From positions 3,100,001-3,164,000 of the forward strand of contig NZ_CP051625.1 of NCBI RefSeq assembly GCF_012844345.1: DNA of 64,000 nucleotides, read 5' to 3'. This document shows positions 35,788 to 44,221 of the stretch, piece by piece. Position numbers and translations under genes: made by a program. Below the pieces are notes generated by a model. It had not been told where the DNA came from. It did not search any database and was given only the letters and a program-made list of their open reading frames with translations. Numbering within the stretch: position 1 is the stretch's first letter; each line of letters starts with the position of its first letter. Source of the DNA: Pseudomonas sp. gcc21 (GTDB lineage Bacteria; Pseudomonadota; Gammaproteobacteria; Pseudomonadales; Pseudomonadaceae).

Positions 35788-35818
35788 TCTGACAGGCCGC
35801 TTCTGGCCGATAGCGGTC
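35788..35818. repeat. REP-like dispersed motif, copy 5
   Basis: CTGACAGGCCGCTTCTGGCC followed by GATAGCGGTCAGC, an imperfect palindrome. It lies in 35470-35927, which has no convincing gene; a 156-aa frame there overlaps the neighbouring membrane-protein gene and looks spurious. Confidence 0.6.
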
Positions 35819-35927
35819 AGCCAAGGCAGTAGTGTTGACCTCGGGTGCCGGCGGTTCAGGCTGCACCAAGCCGGGCAACCATGGAACCCGCAACACCTTG
35901 ATCTTAGGCAGCGAAGACCTACCTCTA

Positions 35928-36476
35928 TTATCGCATATAGAGGCTTTTCCTAATCTCCGATGCGGCTCCCTCCCTAGCAGCGCTAGTACCTTGGCAGGCT
36001 TCAGATACTGGGCGATCTGTCCACACAGCCGTGCGCCCCTCACTGTAGCACCTACCCCAAAATTTTTCTTCTGGAGTTCGGTTTGCCAATCGTTCGGCGG
36101 TAGCGGCTTTCTTAGCAGCTTCCTTAGCATTCTTGGCGTACACCGCTGAATTCCCCTTGTGGACTGTTAGGAAGCCCAGGATGACTGCCGCCGCTAGAAA
36201 AACTGGAGCTAGTAGAGCTGCACGTTGCATGGTCATACCATCAGGTTGTGTAGATTCGTACAGCACTGCCCCAATTAAAGCCAAAGCGACAAGTGTGCAT
36301 CCAGCGTAGTACGCAGCGGAAGTTGCAAAGGTAAAGCTGGATGCCATCCACAGAAAAAAGAATGCTGGGAAGGCTAATAAAAATCCTAAGACAGGCACTA
36401 TTGCCAGCCGAAGCCCTGCAGAAAGGGCTATACCAAGAATGAAGCCTGCCGAGTTTTTCTGATCTTTGGTGAGCAC
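35928..36476 (-). CDS. Hypothetical inner-membrane protein (182 aa)
   Basis: Four hydrophobic segments in the first 110 residues (FILGIALSAGLRLAIVPVLG, AFPAFFFLWMASSFTFATSA, AGCTLVALALIGAVLY, LAPVFLAAAVILGFLTV) suggest a small membrane protein. A cytoplasmic or periplasmic charged tail (KNAKEAAKKAATAERLANRTPEEKF split here as AKNAKEAAKK and RTPEEKFWGRC) follows. I do not recognise the family. It stands alone, ahead of the IS3 relic. Confidence 0.65.
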   Translation of the reverse strand: MLTKDQKNSAGFILGIALSAGLRLAIVPVLGFLLAFPAFFFLWMASSFTFATSAAYYAGCTLVALALIGAVLYESTQPDGMTMQRAALLAPVFLAAAVILGFLTVHKGNSAVYAKNAKEAAKKAATAERLANRTPEEKFWGRCYSEGRTAVWTDRPVSEACQGTSAAREGAASEIRKSLYMR

Positions 36477-36615
36477 ATCTACCTCCTTTTAGACTGCCGG
36501 AAATGCCGATCAGTCTTGCAATTTTGTCTGGATTTGTCGGGTTTTATAAAAATACCGTCTTGCCGGCATCGAAGTGTTGTACCCCATACGGGTGAAGAAT
36601 TGTATTCCGTGAGGG

Positions 36616-36723
36616 TTAATAGCCGCAGTTAAGGCTTGCCACGTCAGCAACACGGTGACCTCGGTCTACCACCTGTTTGACGGCTTCGATTTTGAATTCT
36701 TCTGTGTATCGTACTTGGCTCAT
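36616..36723 (-). pseudogene. IS3-family orfA fragment split by the resistance transposon
   Basis: 35 codons of an OrfA start (MSQVRYTEEFKIEAVKQVVD, then RGHRVADVASLNCGY, stop). Upstream on the same strand the sequence should continue into the IS terminus. That piece lies on the far side of the 19.6-kb block, at 56331-56358 (GGTGTCTA at the end). Thus the block inserted between the IS end and orfA. Confidence 0.75.
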
Positions 36724-36738
36724 GAATCCCCCTAAGTG

Positions 36739-36906
36739 GGGGTTCTAGGGATTTTCCGTCCAAAAACGACAAAGTGCTCTGGAGGCCACGCCGTCCGCGG
36801 CCTCCAGAGGGGTATTACTTTTTTGGCGCTTCACATAGCCAGTCACAATAAATCAATCACTTAGCAGTCTGAATGTCGCATTTGGACGGAAAATCCCTAG
36901 AACCCC
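36739..36906. mobile_element. 168-bp miniature Tn3-type inverted-repeat element (TIME-like)
   Basis: The left 88 bp are nearly identical to the ends of the IS at 53089-56324, including the internal dyad CTCTGGAGGCC ... GGCCTCCAGAG. The right end (36881-36906) matches the terminal 26 bp in inverted orientation, then diverges (ATGCGACATT instead of AACGACAAAG). It has no coding capacity. It may be a deletion derivative or hybrid of two related elements. The right end cuts traG. Its own flanks (TAAGTG and ATGAAG) are not repeats. Confidence 0.8.
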
Positions 36907-38180
36907 ATGAAGGCCAAGGCGGACTCGAAAAAATCCAACCTGCCCAATGCCGGAAACTCGTCGAGCATCAACAGCAGGCGATGGCGCTTGCCGGAGGTGG
37001 TCAATTCCTCGGTCAACCGCCTCCCAATCTGGTTGAGGATCAGGCGGATTAGCGGCTTTGTGCGGTTAATGTCGGATGGCGGCACGACCAGATAGAGCGT
37101 GACGGGCTGGCGGCTGCCGACCAGATCGGCAATGCGCCAGTCGCAATGCGCCGTCACCCGCGCCACCACGGGATCGCGGTAGAGGCCGAGAAACGACATG
37201 GCGGTGGAGAGCACGCCCGACCGCTCGTTCTCGGATTTGTTCAACAGTTCGCGGGCGGACGACGCGATGACGGGATGAAGGCCCGCCTCGCCGAGATGCG
37301 GCGTGTCCATCATGGCGCGCAAGGTCGCCTCGACCGGGCGGCGGGGATCGGACAGGAAGTTGGCGACGCCCGCCAAGGTCTTATCCTTCTCCGCGTAGAG
37401 AACATGCAGGATCGCGCCGACCAGCAAGCTATGGCTGGTCTTTTCCCAATGATTGCGCTTGTCGAGACTGCCTTCGGGATCGACCAGAATATCCGCGATA
37501 TTCTGCACGTCGCGGACTTCCCATTCGCCCTGCCGCACCTCCAGCAGCGGGTTGTAGGCCGACGATCTGGCGTTGGTCGGATCGAACAGCAGCACGCGGC
37601 CATGCTTCGCGCGGAAGCCCGCTGTCAGCGTCCAGTTCTCGCCTTTTATGTCGTGAACGATGGCGGATGCCGGCCATGTCAGCAGCGTCGGCACCACCAG
37701 CCCGACGCCTTTGCCGCTGCGCGTCGGGGCGAAGCATAGAACATGCTCGGGACCATCATGGCGCAGATAGTCCCGGTCGTATCGGCCGAGCAGGACGCCA
37801 TCGGGGCCGAGCAATCCGGCCGCGCGGATTTCTCTGTCCTCGGCCCATCGCGCCGAACCGTAGGTGGCGACGTTCCGGGCTTCGCGCGCGCGGATGATCG
37901 ACATGAAGATGGCGGCAGCGATGGCGAGGAAGCCGCCCGATACGGCGATGATGCCGCCCTCGACGAAGATCGCGGGCGCATAGGCGTCGAACGAAAACCA
38001 CCACCAGAAGAAGGCCGGTGGATAATAGACCGGCAGGCCCACCAGCTCGAACCACGGATTGCCAAGCTGCGGCTGGAAGCCGAGGCGGAATGCTATCCAT
38101 TGCGTCGCCGCCCACGTCATCACCAGAACGATGGTGAAAACGACAGCGATCTGACCCCAAAGGATTCGGCCTCCGCGCAA
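36907..38180 (-). pseudogene. traG: traG/virD4-type conjugative coupling protein, C-terminus lost
   Basis: 425 codons of a T4SS coupling ATPase. N-terminal TM segments (GQIAVVFTIVLVMTWAATQW; YYPPAFFWWWFSFDAY; FLAIAAAIFMSII) precede Walker A (CFAPTRSGKGVGLVVPTLL), VHDIKGENW, and Walker B (LLLMLDEFPALGRLDFF). The frame ends in the inverted repeat of the miniature element (ESALAFMGF, stop), where family members continue for over 200 residues. GC-rich and similar in style to alphaproteobacterial ICE genes. Non-functional remnant transported with floR. Confidence 0.88.
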
Positions 38181-38329
38181 TGCAGGCTCCAGTTGGCAAG
38201 AGAGATTGAGCCGATTAGAGAATAAGCGTTTGCGCGGGAGGCAATAGCAAAGATGATGCAGGAGGGCTGCCGGATACTATCGGCGGCAAATAGGATGGGT
38301 GCTCGCAATTTCGAGCACATCCAAATGAA

Positions 38330-39292
38330 TCAATTAGATCGGCTCATCTTGTCGGCGAGTCCAAGCAAATTTCGGAGCGCAACACTGCGATTGTGAGGCG
38401 ACCAGACCGCCGAGAAAGCGACCGGCTCGGGTTCGTCGGTGATCGGCAGGAAGACCACCCCGGATGTTGGCAAGAGGGACGAAGCCGCACCTATGACAGT
38501 GATACCGAAATCCTGTCCCACCATCGACAGCAAGGTGCCGCGCCCAACATCAAATCTAAGGATCGAAGGCGCGGGCCAGGTTCCGGCAAGGCGTAAAACG
38601 ATATGGTCATGCACTTGTGGGCCGGTGCCACCATGTCTGACGATGAACGTGTCCGCTGCCAGATCAGCCCATGTGGCGGCCGAGCGTCCAACAAGAGCGT
38701 GCCGCGCCGACACAGCGGCTAAAAGGGGTTCGGTCCATATTCGCCGGGAATGACAGTCGGGCGGTTTGGACGTGCCGGCAACGAACGCAATATCCAGCCG
38801 GTCGGCTCGAAGCTGCGTGAGAGTATCGCGTGCTGTGCCCTCCGTGATTTCGATGTCGAGATTGGGATGGTCCTTTCGATACTGACCAATCAGCTCTGCA
38901 AGGAAGCTGCCCGGAATCAGGGCATAGACACCGATGCGTAGCCGGCCGCATTCGCCTTGCGCTGTCATGCCGGCGGTCTTGACGGCGTGATCGAGTTGAT
39001 CGACGCCTGCCACGACCCGCTCCATGAAGTGTCTGCCTGCATCCGTCAGCCGGACGCCTCGCGCATGGCGCTCGAACAGCAGGACACCAAGATTTTCTTC
39101 CAGCGCCTTAACGCGCGCGCTGACGCTCGACTGACTGACGCCGAGCGCGTTGGCCGCGTGCCGAAAGTTCAGATGCTCAGCGACGGCAACGAACTGAACA
39201 AGGGAAATGAGCGGTATCCTGCCGGACAGGATACCGCCATTCACGAGGCTGCGATGGCGGGTGCGCCGCATGGGTGCCAGCCGTCCTACCAA
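38330..39292 (-). CDS. LysR-family regulator next to floR
   Basis: A LysR-type regulator of about 300 aa. HTH: LISLVQFVAVAEHLNFRHAA and LGVSQSSVSARVKALEENLG; substrate-binding domain follows (LRIGVYALIPGSFLAELIG). A later start at ISLVQF's upstream Met/Ile is possible because the first 25 residues are unusual. It lies 7 bp after floR on the same strand. This floR-lysR order is known from floR transposons. Direct control of floR is not established. Confidence 0.88.
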   Translation of the reverse strand: MVGRLAPMRRTRHRSLVNGGILSGRIPLISLVQFVAVAEHLNFRHAANALGVSQSSVSARVKALEENLGVLLFERHARGVRLTDAGRHFMERVVAGVDQLDHAVKTAGMTAQGECGRLRIGVYALIPGSFLAELIGQYRKDHPNLDIEITEGTARDTLTQLRADRLDIAFVAGTSKPPDCHSRRIWTEPLLAAVSARHALVGRSAATWADLAADTFIVRHGGTGPQVHDHIVLRLAGTWPAPSILRFDVGRGTLLSMVGQDFGITVIGAASSLLPTSGVVFLPITDEPEPVAFSAVWSPHNRSVALRNLLGLADKMSRSN

Positions 39293-39299
39293 TCGCCGG

Positions 39300-40514
39300 T
39301 TAGACGACTGGCGACCTCTCGGAAGGAACGTCGCGGGATCGAAGTAGCGCCAGACCCACCGATACCAGCACCGCCATCGTCGTCGCGTAGACGATCACGG
39401 GCCATGCGGTGTCGCCATTTAACAGCGTCACCGCCAATGTCCCGACGATGCTGACGATCAGACTTTGAATGCAGAAGTAGAACGCGACTGCCGATCCTGC
39501 GATGTCATCGAACTGTGCAAGCGCGCCGTTGGCGGTAACAGACACCGTGACGACAATGCCGACCGCCATAACCCACATTGGTAGGACGAAGGTGAGGAAT
39601 GACGGCGAGCCGTAGAGTTCGCCTATCCCCAACAGGACCGCTCCGCAAACGAGCAGCGCCATCCCACGCGCCACGCATCCCGCGATGCCCCATCTGGCGA
39701 CAAAGGACTTCGCGAAGCGGGTTGTCACGATCATGACGAATCCGACAGTGGCGAAGGCTAAGCTGAATCCGATCTCCGAATAGTCCGCTTGGCCTATGAG
39801 CACGCGGGGGGCCGTCGAGAAGAAGACAAAGAAAGTGCCCATGCCGGCGCTAAAGCCGACCGTGTAAACCCAAAAGGCCGGACTCGCGAAGATCGGCAAA
39901 ACGGATCGGCGCGTTCCTGCTCCGTCCAACGGGCGGGTTTCGTGCCATCTGAAACCGGCATTCAAGAGTGCGGGTAACGCAAGCGCAGCCAGCGTGACGA
40001 ATATCGCCCGCCATCCGAAAAACTCGCCGATGAGTGCTCCAGCGATTGGGCCAAGAGCAGGTACGAAGGCCAGCATCGAACTGAAAAGGCCGTAGATGAC
40101 GACGCCCTCGGGCTGGCTGGCATACACGTCGCGAACCGTCGCGAACGTCGCCACCAGCGCAGCCGATGCGCCGACCGCTTGAAGCAGGCGGAAGGCGACC
40201 AAGGCTGCGGCCGTTGACGACCATGCTGCTCCGAGAGACGCAACGACGAAAATCACCCCGCCAGCAAGCAGGACTGGCCGTCGCCCGATGCGATCCGAAA
40301 GCGGCCCGAAGATCACTTGGCCCACGCCGAGCATCACCATGTAGAGGCTCAACGTGAGTTGGATAGTAGATGGCGTCGTATTCAGGATGCCGGGCATCGC
40401 CGGAACGACGGGAAGGTAAATATCCATCGCCAGTGACGCGAGGATGTCGAAGGGAGCCATCAGCAGCAGAGCTGCCGGCAACGTATAAGCCCACGCGGGG
40501 CGTGTGGTGGTCAT
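39300..40514 (-). CDS. floR: FloR-type phenicol exporter
   Basis: A 404-aa MFS drug/H+ antiporter exporting chloramphenicol and florfenicol. It starts MTTTRPAWAYTLPAALLLMA and shows 12 TM segments; motif A is GPLSDRIGRRPVLLAG and motif C-like RLLQAVGASAALVATFATVR. It reads as FloR almost throughout, but several positions differ from the FloR I recall (for example in the stretches after GRRP and after FFGWRAIF, and the ending RSRDVPSERSPVV). It is therefore probably a variant allele. It lies between a relaxase remnant and lysR, the usual virD2-floR-lysR context. Confidence 0.9.
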   Translation of the reverse strand: MTTTRPAWAYTLPAALLLMAPFDILASLAMDIYLPVVPAMPGILNTTPSTIQLTLSLYMVMLGVGQVIFGPLSDRIGRRPVLLAGGVIFVVASLGAAWSSTAAALVAFRLLQAVGASAALVATFATVRDVYASQPEGVVIYGLFSSMLAFVPALGPIAGALIGEFFGWRAIFVTLAALALPALLNAGFRWHETRPLDGAGTRRSVLPIFASPAFWVYTVGFSAGMGTFFVFFSTAPRVLIGQADYSEIGFSLAFATVGFVMIVTTRFAKSFVARWGIAGCVARGMALLVCGAVLLGIGELYGSPSFLTFVLPMWVMAVGIVVTVSVTANGALAQFDDIAGSAVAFYFCIQSLIVSIVGTLAVTLLNGDTAWPVIVYATTMAVLVSVGLALLRSRDVPSERSPVV

Positions 40515-40591
40515 GACGAATCAACCTCTCGAATAAGGATTCCGGGCGGCGTCTGCTCGTCAGCAATCAAACAGGATTGGTCTTACAGAAC

Positions 40592-40620
40592 GCCGCAACA
40601 ACAATGCTTGTTGTTGCGGC
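40592..40620. promoter_or_regulatory. Perfect 13-bp hairpin upstream of floR
   Basis: GCCGCAACAACAA, loop TGC, TTGTTGTTGCGGC. It lies 78 bp before the floR start, within the probable leader or promoter. Could be an attenuator, operator or old terminator. Confidence 0.55.
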
Positions 40621-40744
40621 TTACTTGTCTGCTGTAATACTGGCTCCCATGCCGTTGACCTCACATTGAAAAGATGGATGGCGATTCTATCCGATCATCC
40701 CTTCCATCGCAATGCGTCGAGCTGCCAATCCGGGGTTGGACCAC

Positions 40745-41099
40745 CTAGAGTCCAATCCCTCTCTGCCGGCCCAACTGCCAAGACACCGATCCGCCCTGCA
40801 CGACGCCCATGACCTCGCGGCCGAGCTGACGGTCGATGATCGGCCGCCATGGGACAAGGGTGAACTCATGGGATTTCTCGACCACGGCGAACTTGCCGCT
40901 CGATAGCTGCACGGTGCCGGTGAACTTGCCGCTGACGCTCTCGCCATCCGCTGCTGCGCGGAACGGCAGACCTTTGCTCTCGGCCATCTCGGCGCCGACG
41001 CGGGCAACCTCGCGTTCGCGCAACGTGGCGAGAAGACTACGCCGATAGAAGATGCGGCCGTCCCGCGCTCGGGCGGCGTCGCCCTGTTCGATATGATGC
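40745..41099 (-). pseudogene. VirD2-type relaxase, C-terminal fragment
   Basis: The frame read on the minus strand has [20 protein letters not shown], then [40 protein letters not shown] and SWQLGRQRGIGL with a stop at 40745. This is the DUF3363 C-terminal part of relaxases found beside floR. The 5' part is missing: the sequence changes at about 41100 to a class 1 integrase fragment. Confidence 0.8.
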
Positions 41100-41111
41100 T
41101 CGCGGCGCTGG

Positions 41112-41290
41112 TCCGCCACTCGTTCGCGACGGCCTTGCTCCGCAGCGGTTACGACATTCGAACCGTGCAGGATCTGCTCGGCCATTCCGACGTCTCTACG
41201 ACGATGATTTACACGCATGTGCTGAAAGTTGGCGGTGCCGGAGTGCGCTCACCGCTTGATGCGCTGCCGCCCCTCACTAGTGAGAGGTAG
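41112..41290 (+). pseudogene. intI1: intI1 3' fragment (inverted relative to the intact intI1)
   Basis: Last 60 or so codons of class 1 integrase: [40 protein letters not shown], then the end PLTSER. Identical in sequence to the 3' end of the complete intI1 at 44222 but in opposite orientation. It lies at the far side of tnpR-strAB, forming about 335 bp of inverted duplication (41112-41447 with 44067-44400). Confidence 0.93.
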
Positions 41291-41467
41291 GGCAGCGCAA
41301 GTCAATCCTGGCGGATTCACTACCCCTGCGCGAAGGCCATCGGTGCCGCATCGAACGGCCGGTTGCGGAAAGTCCTCCCTGCGTCCGCTGATGGCCGGCA
41401 GCAGCCCGTCGTTGCCTGATGGATCCAACCCCTCCGCTGCTATAGTGCAGTCGGCTTCTGACGTTCA

Positions 41468-41492
41468 GTGCAGCCGTCTTCTGAAAACGACA
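41468..41492 (-). repeat. IRi, integrase-side terminal repeat of a Tn402-type integron
   Basis: On the minus strand this is TGTCGTTTTCAGAAGACGGC followed by TGCAC, the 25-bp IRi of class 1 integrons. The intact intI1 copy has lost its IRi because the Tn5393 end lies at 44067. Confidence 0.9.
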
Positions 41493-41641
41493 AGTCCCCT
41501 GCACGATGCTGTCTTGCGCCGTCACTTTACTAACCATAAACACCCTTTGTATGCCTTAGACAGAATTACGGGTTAAGTGACAATTTTTGACGACCGGCAC
41601 GTTCTGGCTCACACTGTCACATAATCGAACGTTTGTGATAC
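41493..41641. promoter_or_regulatory. Probable resolution (res) region of the Tn5393 remnant
   Basis: A 150-bp AT-richer stretch directly upstream of tnpR with short inverted repeats (such as TGTCACATAATCGAACGTTTGTGATA). In Tn3-family elements res lies upstream of tnpR. The tnpA gene is absent, so the transposon is truncated here. Confidence 0.5.
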
Positions 41642-42256
41642 ATGCTGATCGGATATGCCCGCGTCTCCAAAGCCGATGGCTCGCAGTCTCTCGACCTGCA
41701 GCACGACGCCTTGCGCGCCGCAGGTGTCGAACGGGACAATATCTATGATGATCTTGCTTCCGGCGGTCGTGATGATCGCCCTGGTTTGACCGCTTGCCTC
41801 AAGTCATTGCGTGACGGCGATGTGCTGGTGGTCTGGAAGCTCGATCGCCTCGGACGATCGCTTGCCCATCTGGTCAACACGGTGAAGGAGCTGTCAGACC
41901 GCAAGATCGGCCTGCGGGTTCTGACTGAAAAGGGCGCTCAGATCGACACCACGACTGCGTCCGGTCGCATGGTGTTCGGAATCTTCGCCACCTTGGCTGA
42001 GTTCGAGCGGGATCTGATCCGAGAGCGCACCATGGCGGGTCTCGCCTCCGCGAGAGCGCGCGGTCGCAAGGGCGGACGAAAATTCGCGCTCACCAAAGCT
42101 CAGGTGCGTCTCGCGCAAGCCGCCATGGCCCAGCGCGATACTTCAGTTTCCGATCTCTGCAAGGAACTTGGCATCGAGCGCGTCACTCTCTACCGGTACG
42201 TCGGCCCCAAAGGCGAGCTCAGAGACCATGGAAAGCATGTTCTTGGCCTTGCATAG
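41642..42256 (+). CDS. tnpR: Tn5393-type serine resolvase TnpR
   Basis: A 204-aa serine recombinase resolving transposon cointegrates. The catalytic Ser lies in LIGYARVSKADGSQSLDLQ, with the Arg-rich motifs VVWKLDRLGRSLAHLV and AEFERDLIRERTMAGL, and the C-terminal HTH SVSDLCKELGIERVTLYRYV. It is followed by strA-strB, the Tn5393 order. tnpA of Tn5393 is missing. Intact and possibly active on the res just upstream. Confidence 0.93.
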   Translation: MLIGYARVSKADGSQSLDLQHDALRAAGVERDNIYDDLASGGRDDRPGLTACLKSLRDGDVLVVWKLDRLGRSLAHLVNTVKELSDRKIGLRVLTEKGAQIDTTTASGRMVFGIFATLAEFERDLIRERTMAGLASARARGRKGGRKFALTKAQVRLAQAAMAQRDTSVSDLCKELGIERVTLYRYVGPKGELRDHGKHVLGLA

Positions 42257-42321
42257 CAACTCTTTTCTTTTCGCAGGTTGAGCCACCTCCGCGCCTCATC
42301 AGCAAACTGAAGGAACCTCCA

Positions 42322-43125
42322 TTGAATCGGACTTATATTTTTTTGGGTGAATCGCATTCTGACTGGTTGCCTGTCAGAGGCGGAGAATCCGGTGATTTTG
42401 TTTTTCGACGTGGTGACGGGCATGCCTTCGCGAAAATCGCACCTGCTTCCCGTCGCGGTGAGCTCGCTGGAGAGCGTGACCGCCTCATTTGGCTCAAAGG
42501 TCGAGGTGTGGCTTGCCCCGAGGTAATCAACTGGCAGGAGGAACAGGAGGGCGCATGCCTAGTGATAACGGCAATTCCGGGAGTACCGGCGGCGGATCTG
42601 TCTGGAGCAGATTTGCTCAAAGCGTGGCCGTCAATGGGGCAGCAACTTGGGGCTGTTCACAGCCTATCGGTTGATCAATGTCCGTTTGAGCGCAGGCTGT
42701 CGCGAATGATCGGACGCGCCGTTGATGTGGTGTCCCGCAATGCCGTCAATCCCGACTTCTTACCTGACGAGGACAAGAGTACGCCGCAGCTCGATCTTTT
42801 GGCTCGTGTCGAACGAGAGCTACCGGTGCGGCTCGACCAAGAGCGCACCGATATGGTTGTTTGCCATGGTGATCCCTGCATGCCGAACTTCATGGTAGAC
42901 CCTAGAACTCTTCAATGTACGGGTCTGATCGACCTTGGGCGGCTCGGAACAGCAGATCGCTATGCCGATTTGGCACTCATGATTGCTAACGCCGAAGAGA
43001 ACTGGGCAGCGCCAGATGAAGCAGAGCGCGCCTTCGCTGTCCTATTCAATGTATTGGGGATCGAAGCCCCCGACCGCGAACGCCTTGCCTTCTATCTGCG
43101 ATTGGACCCTCTTACTTGGGGTTGA
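42322..43125 (+). CDS. strA: Aminoglycoside 3''-phosphotransferase APH(3'')-Ib (StrA)
   Basis: Phosphorylates streptomycin. The 267-aa sequence reads as StrA, with APH motifs VVCHGDPCMPNFMVD (catalytic Asp and Asn) and CTGLIDLGRLGTADRYAD (metal-binding Asp). N-terminus MNRTYIFLGESHSDWLP differs by one or two residues from the common form. It overlaps strB as TGATG. Confidence 0.97.
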   Translation: MNRTYIFLGESHSDWLPVRGGESGDFVFRRGDGHAFAKIAPASRRGELAGERDRLIWLKGRGVACPEVINWQEEQEGACLVITAIPGVPAADLSGADLLKAWPSMGQQLGAVHSLSVDQCPFERRLSRMIGRAVDVVSRNAVNPDFLPDEDKSTPQLDLLARVERELPVRLDQERTDMVVCHGDPCMPNFMVDPRTLQCTGLIDLGRLGTADRYADLALMIANAEENWAAPDEAERAFAVLFNVLGIEAPDRERLAFYLRLDPLTWG

Positions 43126-43961
43126 TGTTCATGCCGCCTGTTTTTCCTGCTCATTGGCACGTTTCCCAACCTGTTCTCATTGCGGACACCTTTTCCAGCC
43201 TCGTTTGGAAAGTTTTTTTGCCAGACGGGACTCCTGCAATCGTCAAAGGATTGAAACCTATAGAAGACATTGCTGATGAACTGCGCGGGGCCGACTATCT
43301 GGTATGGCGCAGTGGGAGGGGAGCAGTCCGGTTGCTCGGTCGTGAGAACAATCTGATGTTGCTCGAATATGCCGGGGAGCGAATGCTCTCTCACATCGTT
43401 GCCGAGCACGGCGACTACCAGGCGACCGAAATTGCAGCGGAACTGATGGCGAAGCTGTATGCCGCATCTGAGGAACCCCTGCCTTCTGCTCTTCTCCCGA
43501 TCCGGGAGCGCTTTGCAGCTTTGTTTCAGCGGGCGCGTGACGATCAAAACGCAGGTCGTCAAACTGACTACGTCCACGCGGCGATTATAGCCGATCAAAT
43601 GATGAGCAATGCCTCGGAACTGCGTGGGCTACATGGCGATCTGCATCATGAAAATATCATGTTCTCCAGTCGCGGCTGGCTGGTGATAGATCCAGTCGGT
43701 CTGGTCGGTGAAGTGGGCTTTGGCGCCGCCAATATGTTCTACGATCCGGCTGACAGAGACGACCTTTGTCTCGATCCTAGACGCATTGCACAGATGGCGG
43801 ACGCATTCTCTCGTGCGCTGGACGTCGATCCGCGTCGGCTGCTCGACCAGGCGTACGCTTACGGGTGTCTTTCCGCGGCTTGGAACGCGGATGGAGAAGA
43901 GGAGCAACGCGATCTAGCTATCGCGGCCGCAATCAAGCACGTGCGACAGACGTCATACTAG
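43125..43961 (+). CDS. strB: Aminoglycoside 6-phosphotransferase APH(6)-Id (StrB)
   Basis: Phosphorylates streptomycin at O6. 278 aa from the ATG at 43125 (MFMPPVFPAHWHVSQP). Catalytic motif RGLHGDLHHENIMFSS and metal motif WLVIDPVGLVGEVGFG are present. Translationally coupled to strA. The Tn5393 terminal repeat follows at about 43987-44067. Confidence 0.97.
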   Translation: MFMPPVFPAHWHVSQPVLIADTFSSLVWKVFLPDGTPAIVKGLKPIEDIADELRGADYLVWRSGRGAVRLLGRENNLMLLEYAGERMLSHIVAEHGDYQATEIAAELMAKLYAASEEPLPSALLPIRERFAALFQRARDDQNAGRQTDYVHAAIIADQMMSNASELRGLHGDLHHENIMFSSRGWLVIDPVGLVGEVGFGAANMFYDPADRDDLCLDPRRIAQMADAFSRALDVDPRRLLDQAYAYGCLSAAWNADGEEEQRDLAIAAAIKHVRQTSY

Positions 43962-43986
43962 ATATCAAGCGACTTCTCCTATCCCC

Positions 43987-44067
43987 TGGGAACACATCAA
44001 TCTTACCGGAGAATATCGTTGGCCAAAGCCTTAGCGTAGGATTTCGCCCCCTCCCGCAAACGACCCC
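43987..44067 (-). repeat. Right terminal inverted repeat of Tn5393
   Basis: Reading inwards on the minus strand from 44067: GGGGTCGTTTGCGGGAGGGG then GCGAAATCCTACGC. This corresponds to the long (about 81-bp) Tn5393 end. It abuts TATAGCAGCGG of the integron flank, showing that Tn5393 inserted just 3' of intI1. Confidence 0.85.
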
Positions 44068-44221
44068 TATAGCAGCGGAGGGGTTGGATCCATCAGGCAA
44101 CGACGGGCTGCTGCCGGCCATCAGCGGACGCAGGGAGGACTTTCCGCAACCGGCCGTTCGATGCGGCACCGATGGCCTTCGCGCAGGGGTAGTGAATCCG
44201 CCAGGATTGACTTGCGCTGCC

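Noticed and set aside
35660..36130. 156-aa minus-strand frame
   Set aside because: Overlaps the membrane-protein gene and the REP-like motif, with no ribosome site or domain.
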